Shown one piece after another: positions 6,933-14,134 of a stretch of DNA of 14,405 nucleotides (the first letter of the stretch is position 1; each line of letters starts with the position of its first letter). The notes under the pieces are model-generated. The model was not told where the DNA came from, did not search any database, and was given only the letters and a program-made list of their open reading frames with translations. Location of the stretch: assembly GCA_021832495.1 (NCBI GenBank), contig JAKBKR010000014.1:1-14405 (forward strand). Direction: 5' to 3'. The position numbers and the translations under genes were made by a program. Source of the stretch: a bacterium. Lineage in GTDB: Archaea; Thermoplasmatota; Thermoplasmata; Lutacidiplasmatales; UBA184.

Positions 6933-7562
6933 ATGCCGGAGTTCTATACGGGGGGCGGTGACTGGGGTGAGACGAGCCTCGCCGACGGGACTCGGGTGGG
7001 GAAGGGTTCCCCGGAGATCGCCCTGCTCGGTGGTCTAGACGAACTCAACGCCCATCTCGGGCTCGCGAGGACTGTTCTCGGGACCTCGTGCTCCGACGTC
7101 GTTTCGGTCCTCGGGCGGCTGCAGGACCAACTCTTCACCTTAGGTGCCGAGCTCGCGCTCCCGGTCGGTGTCAGGGACTCCACCCCCCAGATCACCATGT
7201 CTGAGGTGGTCGAGATCGAGCGGCACATCGACCGGTTCTCCACGCCGTTCAGCGCTCTTCAGAGCTTCGTGGTCCCGGGGGGCTCGCACGGGGCGGCGCA
7301 GCTCCACGTCGCACGAGGGGTAGCCCGGCGGGTCGAGCTTCTCGGAGTGGCCCTCTTCCGGGATCGACCGGTTCGACACGAGATCCTCGTCTATCTGAAC
7401 CGGCTGTCCTCGCTCCTATTCGTGCTCGCTCTCCACGTCAACCGCAAGATGGGGTTCCCAGAGTGCCCACCATCCTATTTCCCCGCCGATACGCGCCGAT
7501 GGGATGATTCCTCTCCCGCCCAGGGGGTTTTTCATGACCAGGTCGAAGCAAAGATCGTGTAG
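6933..7562 (+). CDS. Cob(I)alamin adenosyltransferase, PduO/MMAB type
   Basis: This enzyme transfers the adenosyl group of ATP to cob(I)alamin to make adenosylcobalamin in the cytoplasm. The 209-residue protein has the family landmarks in order: an N-terminal FYTGGGDWGETSLADGTRVGK ATP-binding stretch (about 4-24), GGLDELNAHLG (33-43), FVVPGG (112-117), LHVARGVARRVE (124-135) and YLNRLSSLLFVLA (154-166). Arg128, Arg132 and Glu135 keep the spacing of functional residues in human MMAB (R186, R190, E193). The position usually Arg before the DELN helix is Glu28 (SPEIALLGG), a departure worth noting. The C-terminal 35 residues extend beyond the common core. The start at 6933 is where family similarity begins; in-frame ATGs at 6891 and 6834 are possible. 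No B12-dependent enzyme gene is next to it. Confidence 0.88.
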   Translation: MPEFYTGGGDWGETSLADGTRVGKGSPEIALLGGLDELNAHLGLARTVLGTSCSDVVSVLGRLQDQLFTLGAELALPVGVRDSTPQITMSEVVEIERHIDRFSTPFSALQSFVVPGGSHGAAQLHVARGVARRVELLGVALFRDRPVRHEILVYLNRLSSLLFVLALHVNRKMGFPECPPSYFPADTRRWDDSSPAQGVFHDQVEAKIV

Positions 7563-8298
7563 ACGTCGGCGAGCCGTCGGGGAGCTACGCCACGCGAGGG
7601 ATTGGTCCTTCCTCAAGGCCGCCCGACATCCCTCGCTGCCTGCGGTTTGGGTCGCGGGCTCGCAGATCCTCGCTTTCGATCGGGGGCTGGAGGGTCTCCT
7701 CTCTGAGCCAGCGCGGGGATCACTTCGCCGAGCGCGCGATCATCGGAGACCCTGCCCGACGGGAACGGACGAGGTTCTTGTCCAGGTGTTCAGAGTGTCC
7801 ACCCTCCCTCGAGTGCGGTCCCGCCGGGGAAGAGCTGCAGCGCATGGCCACTGGACGGCGACCCACCTGCTGGTCAAGCGTTCCCCAAGCCCGTCTGCCA
7901 CCCGCTTCCCGCCCCGATCGATGCGCCTCCGCCATCGACCGCGAGGGTTGTTTCGAAAGGGGTCGAGCGGAACCCCCGAGTCTCCCCAGCGTAATCCGAC
8001 CCATGTCTTCTTGTCCGGGAGGAGCTCCGCCCCAAGTCCCCTCTTCCACGTTGACCATCCCTGGACGATCGACGCGTTTCGTGAACGGGCCCGCGACCCT
8101 ACGGCGCTACCACGGAAGCTCCGACGACAGATCTTGAGGCTCTTCTCTCAAAGGTCTGGAGCGAGGCGCTCGCGCCCTGACCGCTCGGTGGTGCCTGGAC
8201 CGATGCATCACGGGTGGTCCTCGGACCTCCCCCCTAGACCTTTCGTTCGACAGCTCATCGGCCCTGGAGGCCTGCCTTGGGCAGGAGAGTGAAGGGCC
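7563..8298. other. 736-bp stretch without a convincing gene
   Basis: Open frames occur on both strands but none has a family resemblance. One plus-strand frame is open from before 7562 to 8137, and its part near 7718-7850 reads plausibly (DHFAERAIIGDPARRERTRF, then RCSECPPSLECG). It has no ATG, GTG or TTG before 7778, so if it is anything it is a decayed or frameshifted gene. No tRNA was seen. The end of the stretch should carry the promoter for the gene at 8299, but no TATA box is obvious. Confidence 0.4.
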
Positions 8299-9027
8299 AT
8301 GACCGGATCATCCGTGGCGACGGTCCACGAGGAGCACGAACTGCTGCGCGAACTTCTGAATAGGCTGGTCGCCCTTTCCGCCGACGGAGAGGGCGAAGGC
8401 ACGCTCCCGGTCAATGAGCTGCAGAAGGGGCTGTCGCTGGTGGTCGACTACCTGAACCTTGTCCATCCGGACCCGAAGGGCGTTCACGAGCTCACCCGGG
8501 AGCGAGCGGAGAGCCTTGCGCGCAACATTCACGACGCGGATACTCCGAGCCTTCACGCTTCCGGCGGGTTCCGGGAATCGATCAGGGACACCGCCCTCTT
8601 CGACCTTCGGATGCAGGACTGGGAAGAGAACCCCGTCTTCTCGCCGCCCCCCGGGCCTATCATCCCCTCCCTGTACCCCATGCGCCCCCATCCTGATGGT
8701 TCGCATCGTCCCGAGGTCGAAGGAAGGATCCGAGCATTCCTGGCGCACCCCGTGGAACATCTCGAGCAATCGCTCGAGATCCATTGCGCCCACCCGGAAT
8801 GCGGATCGACCACTGAGCTACGCACTGTGGGATCGCCCCACCAGTGCTATCTTCTACGGTCGCCCTCCGGTGGATGGACCATGTGCCGGCGGGAGCCTCG
8901 GCTCGAGAACGGTGGGTTCGTGATCCCGGTCCAGTTCTACTGTCCGCGCCATTCTCCTCCCTCTCAGGTAGATCTGATGGGAGCTGAGGTTCCCGGGACA
9001 TCGGGTCCGATACCTTCGATGCCCTGA
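8299..9027 (+). CDS. Hemerythrin-like protein with C-terminal Cys/His (CPxH) domain, third family member
   Basis: A 242-residue relative of the tandem pair at 1057-3210. The N-terminal helices start with VHEEHELLRELLNRL, which keeps the first hemerythrin His (His10, His13) that the other two have lost, but later ligands are not clear. The middle region (about 85-135) differs from the pair and is Pro-rich. The C-terminal module is conserved: Cys163-x4-Cys168, GGW at 191-193, and Cys215-Pro-Arg-His218, with spacing within one residue of the pair. EGRIRAFLAHP before the module matches the IQRYLATP helix of copy A. The ATG follows GGAG and GAAGGG closely. A small gene follows 47 bp later on the same strand. 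Function is unknown; the conserved module suggests zinc or another structural metal. Confidence 0.78.
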   Translation: MTGSSVATVHEEHELLRELLNRLVALSADGEGEGTLPVNELQKGLSLVVDYLNLVHPDPKGVHELTRERAESLARNIHDADTPSLHASGGFRESIRDTALFDLRMQDWEENPVFSPPPGPIIPSLYPMRPHPDGSHRPEVEGRIRAFLAHPVEHLEQSLEIHCAHPECGSTTELRTVGSPHQCYLLRSPSGGWTMCRREPRLENGGFVIPVQFYCPRHSPPSQVDLMGAEVPGTSGPIPSMP

Positions 9028-9074
9028 AACATGACGTCAGGAGCCTGGTGTGTCCGCAACGGAAGGTGGCAACC

Positions 9075-9323
9075 ATGCACATCCGATTCCCCCTGCACAG
9101 ACCGCATCCGACCGTTGACCTTAGCCCTGATCCGGAGCAGGAGCCTTCGAGCCTCGAGAACGTGGTCGTGGCCGACGACCCCCGATGGCAGGAGGTCGAA
9201 GAATGGCTGACCGACCTGGGCGACCGACGGGCCAAGGACCGGTTCCGATATCGTCGCTCCTCCGGAGGGAGCGTGAGACACAGACCACCGAAATGGGCCT
9301 TCCGAGCTCGGTCGAAGGCTTAG
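9075..9323 (+). CDS. Small hypothetical protein downstream of the third hemerythrin-like gene
   Basis: An 82-residue basic protein with no family that I recognise. An acidic middle (about 24-54, including DDPRWQEVEEWLTDLGDRRAKDRF) could form an amphipathic helix; the C-terminal part is rich in Arg and Lys. There is no membrane segment. The ATG at 9075 has a GGAAGGTGG stretch just upstream. It follows the 8299-9027 gene by 47 bp and its stop overlaps by four bases the stop of the convergent gene 9320-10195. Coding status is likely but not certain. Confidence 0.45.
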   Translation: MHIRFPLHRPHPTVDLSPDPEQEPSSLENVVVADDPRWQEVEEWLTDLGDRRAKDRFRYRRSSGGSVRHRPPKWAFRARSKA

Positions 9324-10195
9324 CCGCCTCCCACCTCGGAGCCGGTGCACGACGCTCGGCCCGGACCGAAAGGGAAGGAGGGGCGAGCGACAGAGCTCTT
9401 CACGGGTCGTCTTGGTCGCCTCAGCGACCTTCGTCCTGAACGCGAGAGACGGCGACTCTGCGAGGAGGTGAAGGTCAACTCGACCCGTTCCATCCTTGAG
9501 TCGATACGCAGGACAGCCCCCATGGGCAGGGCGCGTCCCCCACGTCCTGCCCATAGCGGTTGGTAGAGGGTAACGACTTGGGTGCCGCGGGAGACAGGGA
9601 GGGGCTGGTGGTAGTGGCTCGCCTCGGTGACACCGAACAGCCGATGAGTCTCTGTAAAGAACACTCCGCCGACCGTGCTTGGGGCAAGCCCGTGTTCGGC
9701 TAGCCCGCGCGTCGTAGCCTCATCCGGTTGGAGGTAGGTCCACAAGACCGACCGATCGGCTTCGGTCATGGGCCTCGTGTCCGAGACCGTAACCGGGTCG
9801 AGATCCTGGGGCGTTGCGCCCGGACCATGCTCGAGCCAGGTGCGAACCTCGTAGGGGGCTGGTGCTGCACGGCCCGGGCGTACGAGAAGGACGAGCCGAA
9901 GACACCAGCCAAAGCCGGTGAGAAGGATGGCGGACCCGCCCCACCATGCATACTGGCGATCGACCGCCGTCCACGGAGCTCCCAGGAGTTCGAGGCGCCA
10001 CGCCCGGGAGCCTTCTCGGGAGGCCGCGACGACGGCATACCGAGACTCGGGTTGGTCGGGCCTCGATGGTTGGAAAGGAATGGGACCGACTCGGTCGTGC
10101 CCGTTCAGGGCGGTGTCTCTTACGATGCTGCTCCACTCTTCTCTCGGCTCCCAAGGGACCCGGGATCGGGATGGGTCTCCCCGAAGTCGCCACAT
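9320..10195 (-). CDS. Single-helix membrane protein in operon with HHE protein
   Basis: A 291-residue protein of unknown family. Residues 1-80 are soluble, with a strand-like RYAVVAAS and EGSRAWRLELLGAPW. One hydrophobic helix lies at about 82-106, containing a single Arg (R100). A soluble domain follows (about 115-250) with VGGVFFTETHRLFGVTEASHY and VVTLYQPLW. The last 45 residues are strongly basic (Arg/Ser/Pro) and probably disordered. The ATG at 10195 is chosen because GGAGG stands about six bases upstream and the HHE gene stops only 25 bp before. The frame stays open further upstream, but there it overlaps the HHE gene and is a shadow. Close spacing suggests that the HHE protein and this membrane protein work together. 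Confidence 0.6.
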   Translation of the reverse strand: MWRLRGDPSRSRVPWEPREEWSSIVRDTALNGHDRVGPIPFQPSRPDQPESRYAVVAASREGSRAWRLELLGAPWTAVDRQYAWWGGSAILLTGFGWCLRLVLLVRPGRAAPAPYEVRTWLEHGPGATPQDLDPVTVSDTRPMTEADRSVLWTYLQPDEATTRGLAEHGLAPSTVGGVFFTETHRLFGVTEASHYHQPLPVSRGTQVVTLYQPLWAGRGGRALPMGAVLRIDSRMERVELTFTSSQSRRLSRSGRRSLRRPRRPVKSSVARPSFPFGPGRASCTGSEVGGG

Positions 10196-10220
10196 CGAGC
10201 CCTCCGCCACGGAGCGCGGT

Positions 10221-10691
10221 TCATCCCTCGTGCATGCCTCGGAGCACGGCAGCCTGAGCGCGAAGAGAAAGGAACCTGTCCAGGAGAGGGAGGTAGTCGC
10301 GCTCCTCCTTGTCCAGGTGCAGGAGCAGGATACCTTCCAGCTGGATGGCGGCACGGGAGAGCTGATGCTCCAGTGCGACCTTCCTCGGACCCCGCGCGTG
10401 ATCGATCCGACCCACCAACCGACCGATGATCGCCACCAGGCCGACGATCCGTTCATGGTCGAGGCTCATGGTCCGGGTCGCGGTGCCATGGGCCTTGATG
10501 ATCGGGTCTACCGCTGGGTAGAGGGCGGCCTCCTCCCCCTTCGCGTGGGGGACGAGCTCGTCGACGAGGAATCGGTGAAGGGCGTGGCCCGCACCCTTGG
10601 AGCGACCCGATCCCACCCGGCTGGTGAGGCGGGAGAGCTCGGACCGCAGCTGAAGATGGTGGCGGTGGACCGCCCGCACGAGGGTCGCCAT
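10221..10691 (-). CDS. HHE-domain hemerythrin family protein
   Basis: A 156-residue cytoplasmic hemerythrin-like protein. The likely ligands are in family order: His at 9-12 (VHRHHLQL), His49-x3-Glu53 in VPHAKGEEAALYP, His79 (LDHERIVGL) and His125-x3-Glu129 in LHLDKEERDYLPLL. This gives a complete potential diiron site. It resembles the protein at 3295-3792 in layout but not closely in sequence, so the two are not a recent duplication. It is the first gene of a two-gene operon with the membrane protein at 9320-10195. Its start lies four bases from the end of the AhpD-family gene upstream on the same strand (stop at 10696), so all three genes may be one transcript. A role with oxygen, nitric oxide or peroxide is inferred from the family. 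Confidence 0.88.
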   Translation of the reverse strand: MATLVRAVHRHHLQLRSELSRLTSRVGSGRSKGAGHALHRFLVDELVPHAKGEEAALYPAVDPIIKAHGTATRTMSLDHERIVGLVAIIGRLVGRIDHARGPRKVALEHQLSRAAIQLEGILLLHLDKEERDYLPLLDRFLSLRAQAAVLRGMHEG

Positions 10692-10695
10692 GAAC

Positions 10696-11280
10696 CTACT
10701 CCCTCGGTGCGTTCGTACGAGGGGGGCGCCGGAAGCTGACGGAGAGACGGTTCCATCCGTTGATGGCCACGATCGCCCACGTCAGGTCCACAAGCTCCTT
10801 CTCGGAGAAATACTGACGCGCGCAGTCGTAGATCTCCTCCGGAACGTGGCCTGCATCCAGGCGGGTGACGGCCTCGGTCCACGCCAGGGCGGCCTGTTCC
10901 CTCGGCGAAAAGAGGCCGCTCTCCGCCCACGCCGTCAGGAGGTGGATCCTCGTCTCGGACTCCCCCGCCTCCAGGGCTTCTGGAATGTGGAGGGAGAGGC
11001 AGTAGGCGCACCCATTGAGCTGAGACGCTCGGATCCTGACCAGCTCGAGCAGGCCCATGCCCAGGCCGCATCCGTCCACGTACCGCTGAAGAGCGATCTG
11101 CGCGTCGCGGGCCCCTTGGGCATACAGACCATAGTCGATCCGCCCCAGTCCGGAACTCCCCTCGGCCCGGGCGGAGCCCGGTTGCCCCCCTGCGAGGGCC
11201 TCCCCTCTCGTTCCGGCCGAGGCCTTGCTTGGAACCCTCGCCGACTGGCTCGATCTTTCCGCTGCCCGGACTTTCGCCAT
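10696..11280 (-). CDS. AhpD-like carboxymuconolactone decarboxylase family protein
   Basis: A 194-residue protein with an AhpD/CMD core. The redox centre is visible as Cys91-x2-Cys94-x3-His98 in NGCAYCLSLH, followed by the family segments EAGESETRIHLLTAW, SPREQAALAWTEAVT and FSEKELVDLTWAIVAINGWNRLSV. Members act as thiol peroxidases or related disulfide-active enzymes. The first 45 residues are a low-complexity Ser/Ala/Arg-rich extension not needed for the fold. The ATG at 11280 has a GAGAGG element just before it; frames open further upstream look non-coding. The stop is four bases from the start of the HHE gene on the same strand, so co-transcription and translational coupling are likely. 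It shares a roughly 200-bp divergent promoter region with the DNA glycosylase gene. The physiological substrate is unknown. Confidence 0.9.
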   Translation of the reverse strand: MAKVRAAERSSQSARVPSKASAGTRGEALAGGQPGSARAEGSSGLGRIDYGLYAQGARDAQIALQRYVDGCGLGMGLLELVRIRASQLNGCAYCLSLHIPEALEAGESETRIHLLTAWAESGLFSPREQAALAWTEAVTRLDAGHVPEEIYDCARQYFSEKELVDLTWAIVAINGWNRLSVSFRRPPRTNAPRE

Positions 11281-11479
11281 GGTCCTCTCTCCGTAGTCAG
11301 TGATGGACCCGTCCGCCTTCAGCGGTCGTGCTAGACCTTTCGGAACGCCCCGTCTCGACCCCGAGCGAACTCTAGTCCACCCCCCGTGCCCGTGTGACTG
11401 GCGTTGCGCCCCGGTTCGTAGGTTCGCTCGAAACGATTCCGTGGAAGCTCCATCCTCCTCCACTGAATCCCAACCATGA

Positions 11480-12427
11480 ATGGCCCGAGCAGAGAGTTTC
11501 CCCGCCTCGGGTCCTTCGTTCTTGCTGACCCCACGGGGCCCTTTCCACCTGGGCCGGACGGTCTGGGCCTTGCGCAGGCGACCCCACAACCGGATGGACC
11601 TCTGGGATGGGAAGACCTACCGTCGACTCATGCTGATCCAGGGACAGCCAGCGAGGGTAGAGGTCCGGTCCCTGGATGGAAGGCCGGGTGGTCCCCTCTC
11701 GGTACAAGTCATCGGTGTGCCTGCGACACGGGAAGTGCAGGCAGAGGCTTCTCGCGCCCTCGAAGGGTTGTTGGGGGTCCACATCGACCTCGCTCCTTTC
11801 TACCGACTTGCACGAAGAGACCCAAGACTCCACGAGCTGGTCCTTCGGTTCAAGGGTGCCAAGCCGCCACGGTTCCCGTCAGTTTTCGAGGCGCTCGCCA
11901 ACGGGATCGCCTGCCAACAGCTTTCGCTTAACGTGGGGATCGAACTCCTGAATCGGCTGTCCCAGGCTTGCGGACCTTCCCTCGAGAAACGCTCCAGTAC
12001 AGAGCACGCGTTCCCGCGTCCGGAGGACGTCTTGAGGTTGGACCTCCTCCGACTTCGCAAGATCGGGTTCAGTCGGAAGAAGTCCATGGCGCTTCGCGAA
12101 CTGTCGCGAGCGGTGGACAAGGGTTCCCTGAAGCTGGATGCGCTCGAACACATGGACAATCGCTCTGTCGTGGAACTCCTCGATGCCATCCCTGGGGTCG
12201 GACGATGGACGGCCGAGTACACCCTTCTGCGGGGCCTCGGACGGCTGGACACGTACCCTGGGGACGATGTGGGCGCTCGAAATCGACTGGCCCGGTGGCT
12301 TGGTCGAAGGGATCCCCTCGATTACGAGGGGGTCACCGCGGTGACCCGACGCTGGCAGCCATTTGCGGGGGTGGTCTACTTCCACATGCTCCTCGCCGGC
12401 CTCTCGGATTCGGGTGTGCTGGCATGA
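11480..12427 (+). CDS. DNA-3-methyladenine glycosylase, AlkA-type HhH-GPD protein
   Basis: This enzyme removes alkylated bases from DNA in base excision repair. The 315-residue protein has an N-terminal AlkA-like domain (GPFHLGRTVWALRRRP at 20-35, then YRRLMLIQG), an IACQQLSL helix (143-150), a helix-hairpin-helix (LLDAIPGVGRWTAEYTLL, 233-250) and the loop YPGDDVGARNRL, in which Asp263 is the likely catalytic residue by alignment with E. coli AlkA Asp238. The length suits the family. The ATG at 11480 is kept because the N-terminal domain needs it; a second ATG four bases upstream is in another frame, and no clear Shine-Dalgarno site is seen, so translation may be leaderless. The stop overlaps the start of the DUF488 gene (ATGA), which implies translational coupling. 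Confidence 0.92.
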   Translation: MARAESFPASGPSFLLTPRGPFHLGRTVWALRRRPHNRMDLWDGKTYRRLMLIQGQPARVEVRSLDGRPGGPLSVQVIGVPATREVQAEASRALEGLLGVHIDLAPFYRLARRDPRLHELVLRFKGAKPPRFPSVFEALANGIACQQLSLNVGIELLNRLSQACGPSLEKRSSTEHAFPRPEDVLRLDLLRLRKIGFSRKKSMALRELSRAVDKGSLKLDALEHMDNRSVVELLDAIPGVGRWTAEYTLLRGLGRLDTYPGDDVGARNRLARWLGRRDPLDYEGVTAVTRRWQPFAGVVYFHMLLAGLSDSGVLA

Positions 12428-13077
12428 CCGGGCTCACCATCTACACGGTAGGCCATTCAACAAGGTCCTCTAGTGAGTTCCTCGCCCTGCTCAGGGCGCA
12501 CGGCATCCGTAGGATCGTGGACGTCCGCACGATCCCACGGTCCCGTCACAATCCCCAGTTCGACCGCGACAGGCTCTCCCGGTCCCTGAGAGCTGCCGGG
12601 ATCCACTATCGACATCTTCCAGGGCTGGGAGGCTTGCGTCGGCCCCGACGGGATTCGATCAACGTCGCCTGGAGGAATGCAAGCTTTCGGGGTCTTGCGG
12701 ACTACATGCAGACCCCGCAGTTCCAGGTGAGCCTCGACCGGCTGCTCCTCCTCGCTCGGGGGGAGACGGCGGCCGTCATGTGCGCGGAAGCAGTCCCCTG
12801 GCGGTGTCATCGTTCGTTGATCGCGGACGCCCTACTCGTTCGGGGGGTCGCGGTGCAGGAGGCGGCCTCCCCATCGAAGACAGAGCCACACAAGCTTACC
12901 CCCTGGGCCAGGGTCCAAGGAACGCAGGTCACCTACCCCGCGACTTCGATTGCAGAACGGGCGTCGTCGTGGCGAGGCGGCGCTGAGCGGAGAGCCGTCA
13001 ACCGAGGTCGGACGAAGGGTTCCTCAGGATCGTCGCGGCGACCTCGTGTTCGGAGACCTGGCGACGACGGTCGATGA
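12424..13077 (+). CDS. DUF488 family protein coupled to the DNA glycosylase
   Basis: A 217-residue protein of the longer DUF488 branch. Hallmarks are TIYTVGHSTRSSSEFLALL (5-23), IVDVRTIPRSRHNPQFD (31-47), HYRHLPGLGGLR (61-72) and the Cys-containing motif Cys120-AEAVPW-Cys128-His-Arg (120-130), typical of the family. The biochemical role is not settled; in many genomes it neighbours DNA repair genes, and here it overlaps the AlkA-type gene by ATGA. The last 60 residues are basic and low in complexity, beyond the usual domain end, and the gene runs 80 bp into the 3' end of the opposing trpS. The extra tail may be an accident of read-through from a lost stop. A second DUF488-superfamily gene (YeaO type) is at 3815-4165. 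Confidence 0.88.
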   Translation: MTGLTIYTVGHSTRSSSEFLALLRAHGIRRIVDVRTIPRSRHNPQFDRDRLSRSLRAAGIHYRHLPGLGGLRRPRRDSINVAWRNASFRGLADYMQTPQFQVSLDRLLLLARGETAAVMCAEAVPWRCHRSLIADALLVRGVAVQEAASPSKTEPHKLTPWARVQGTQVTYPATSIAERASSWRGGAERRAVNRGRTKGSSGSSRRPRVRRPGDDGR

Positions 13078-14077
13078 GCCGGTCCCGTTCCTTGACGAGC
13101 TCGGCGAGCAGGCGCTCCTTGACCTCCCCGCTCGAGAGGATCCCTTGGCGATACCTCCGGGCGAGGTCCGCACCTTCGTCGGGGGAGAGGAAGTGGGCGC
13201 GGAGGTAGCGGCATGCAACGTCCTGCTCGGGGTCTCCCCCCACCCGCCGATGTTCCTCAAGGCTCGCGCCTCCTCCGCTGAACGCCAGTCGAACCTTTCT
13301 TCGAAGGGTCGGGAGGTCGTCCCACAGGCCGATGGCGTTGCCCTTGGACTTGGACATCTTCGTCCCATCCAACCCGGGGACGAAGCCCGCGTGGAGCACG
13401 GCCGGCTTCGTGTAGTCAAATCGTGCCGCGAGGTCGCGTGCGACCCTGGCGTGGCTGTCTTCATCGGGCCCGATCGGGACGAGTACTTGCTCGAACCCGA
13501 ACGTGACCATCGGCAGCAGGATGTGCGCAGACTGGACCGCGGGATAGAAGTAGAGACCGGGGTTCTCTTGAGCGGTGTAGCCGTAGACTGCCCGTACCTC
13601 GGAGAGGGTCAGCCTGCGGGAGAACCGCACGGCCAGGTTGTAGATCTCGGTGTAGACCTGGTCAATGAGGACGGAGGTCCTCGTGGGGTCGAAGCCGTAG
13701 GCCAGGAGTTGGGTGGCCAGCGAGAGGGCGTTCTTCCGTGCCTGTTCCTGGTCGGAGACCTTCCCCGAGAGGTAGCTCTCGTCGTCCGAGATGGGGACGA
13801 AGACGTGGACACCGTACGCCTCTTGGAAGAACCGGCAGGTGTCAAGGACCGCACGATGTCCCAGATGAAGATCACCCGAGGCGTTGAGGCCCGAGACGAT
13901 GGCACAGCGTCTCCCGCTGCGCAAGGCCCGAAGGAAGGAGTCTAGGTCTCGGTGGGTGCGAAGGAGACCGTTGCGGAACCCCGGGAAATCCGGAAGGTCT
14001 TCGATATCCGAGAGGCGGGAAGCCCCGAGATCGCGGACGAGCCGTTCATTGTCCTCCTCCAGGGCACGGAGATCCAT
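12998..14077 (-). CDS. trpS: Tryptophanyl-tRNA synthetase, archaeal type
   Basis: This enzyme charges tRNA(Trp) with tryptophan using ATP. The 359-residue class I synthetase has the HIGH signature as HLGH (71-74, in ASGDLHLGH) and KMSKS at 240-244. Other family segments include the acidic DDESYL stretch (98-103), PIGPDEDSHARVARDLAARF (201-220), and the GGASLEEHRRVGGDPEQDVA segment near residue 270, which is typical of archaeal and eukaryotic TrpRS rather than bacterial TrpRS. The length is normal. The ATG at 14077 is the first possible start in the frame. Its 3' end overlaps by 80 bp the 3' end of the convergent DUF488 gene. It lies 57 bp after the partial upstream gene and may be in the same transcript. 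Confidence 0.9.
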   Translation of the reverse strand: MDLRALEEDNERLVRDLGASRLSDIEDLPDFPGFRNGLLRTHRDLDSFLRALRSGRRCAIVSGLNASGDLHLGHRAVLDTCRFFQEAYGVHVFVPISDDESYLSGKVSDQEQARKNALSLATQLLAYGFDPTRTSVLIDQVYTEIYNLAVRFSRRLTLSEVRAVYGYTAQENPGLYFYPAVQSAHILLPMVTFGFEQVLVPIGPDEDSHARVARDLAARFDYTKPAVLHAGFVPGLDGTKMSKSKGNAIGLWDDLPTLRRKVRLAFSGGGASLEEHRRVGGDPEQDVACRYLRAHFLSPDEGADLARRYRQGILSSGEVKERLLAELVKERDRLIDRRRQVSEHEVAATILRNPSSDLG

Positions 14078-14134
14078 CGGCTTCGCCCACGACCAGCCAG
14101 CGAGCCACCTCCCCGTGTCCGGATAGGAGGCGGA

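Noticed and set aside
7504..8292. Plus-strand open frame of 262 codons across the gap after the adenosyltransferase
   Set aside because: It overlaps the end of the adenosyltransferase, is Arg/Ser/Pro-rich throughout and has no domain or ribosome binding site.
8234..11342. Repeated 12-mer CTAGACCTTTCG at 8234-8245 and 11331-11342, both near gene starts
   Set aside because: Several matching 12-mers are expected by chance in a window this size, and the two copies are in opposite orientation relative to their genes.
12950..13945. Plus-strand open frame of 331 codons across trpS
   Set aside because: It is antisense to a clear tryptophanyl-tRNA synthetase with both signature motifs.
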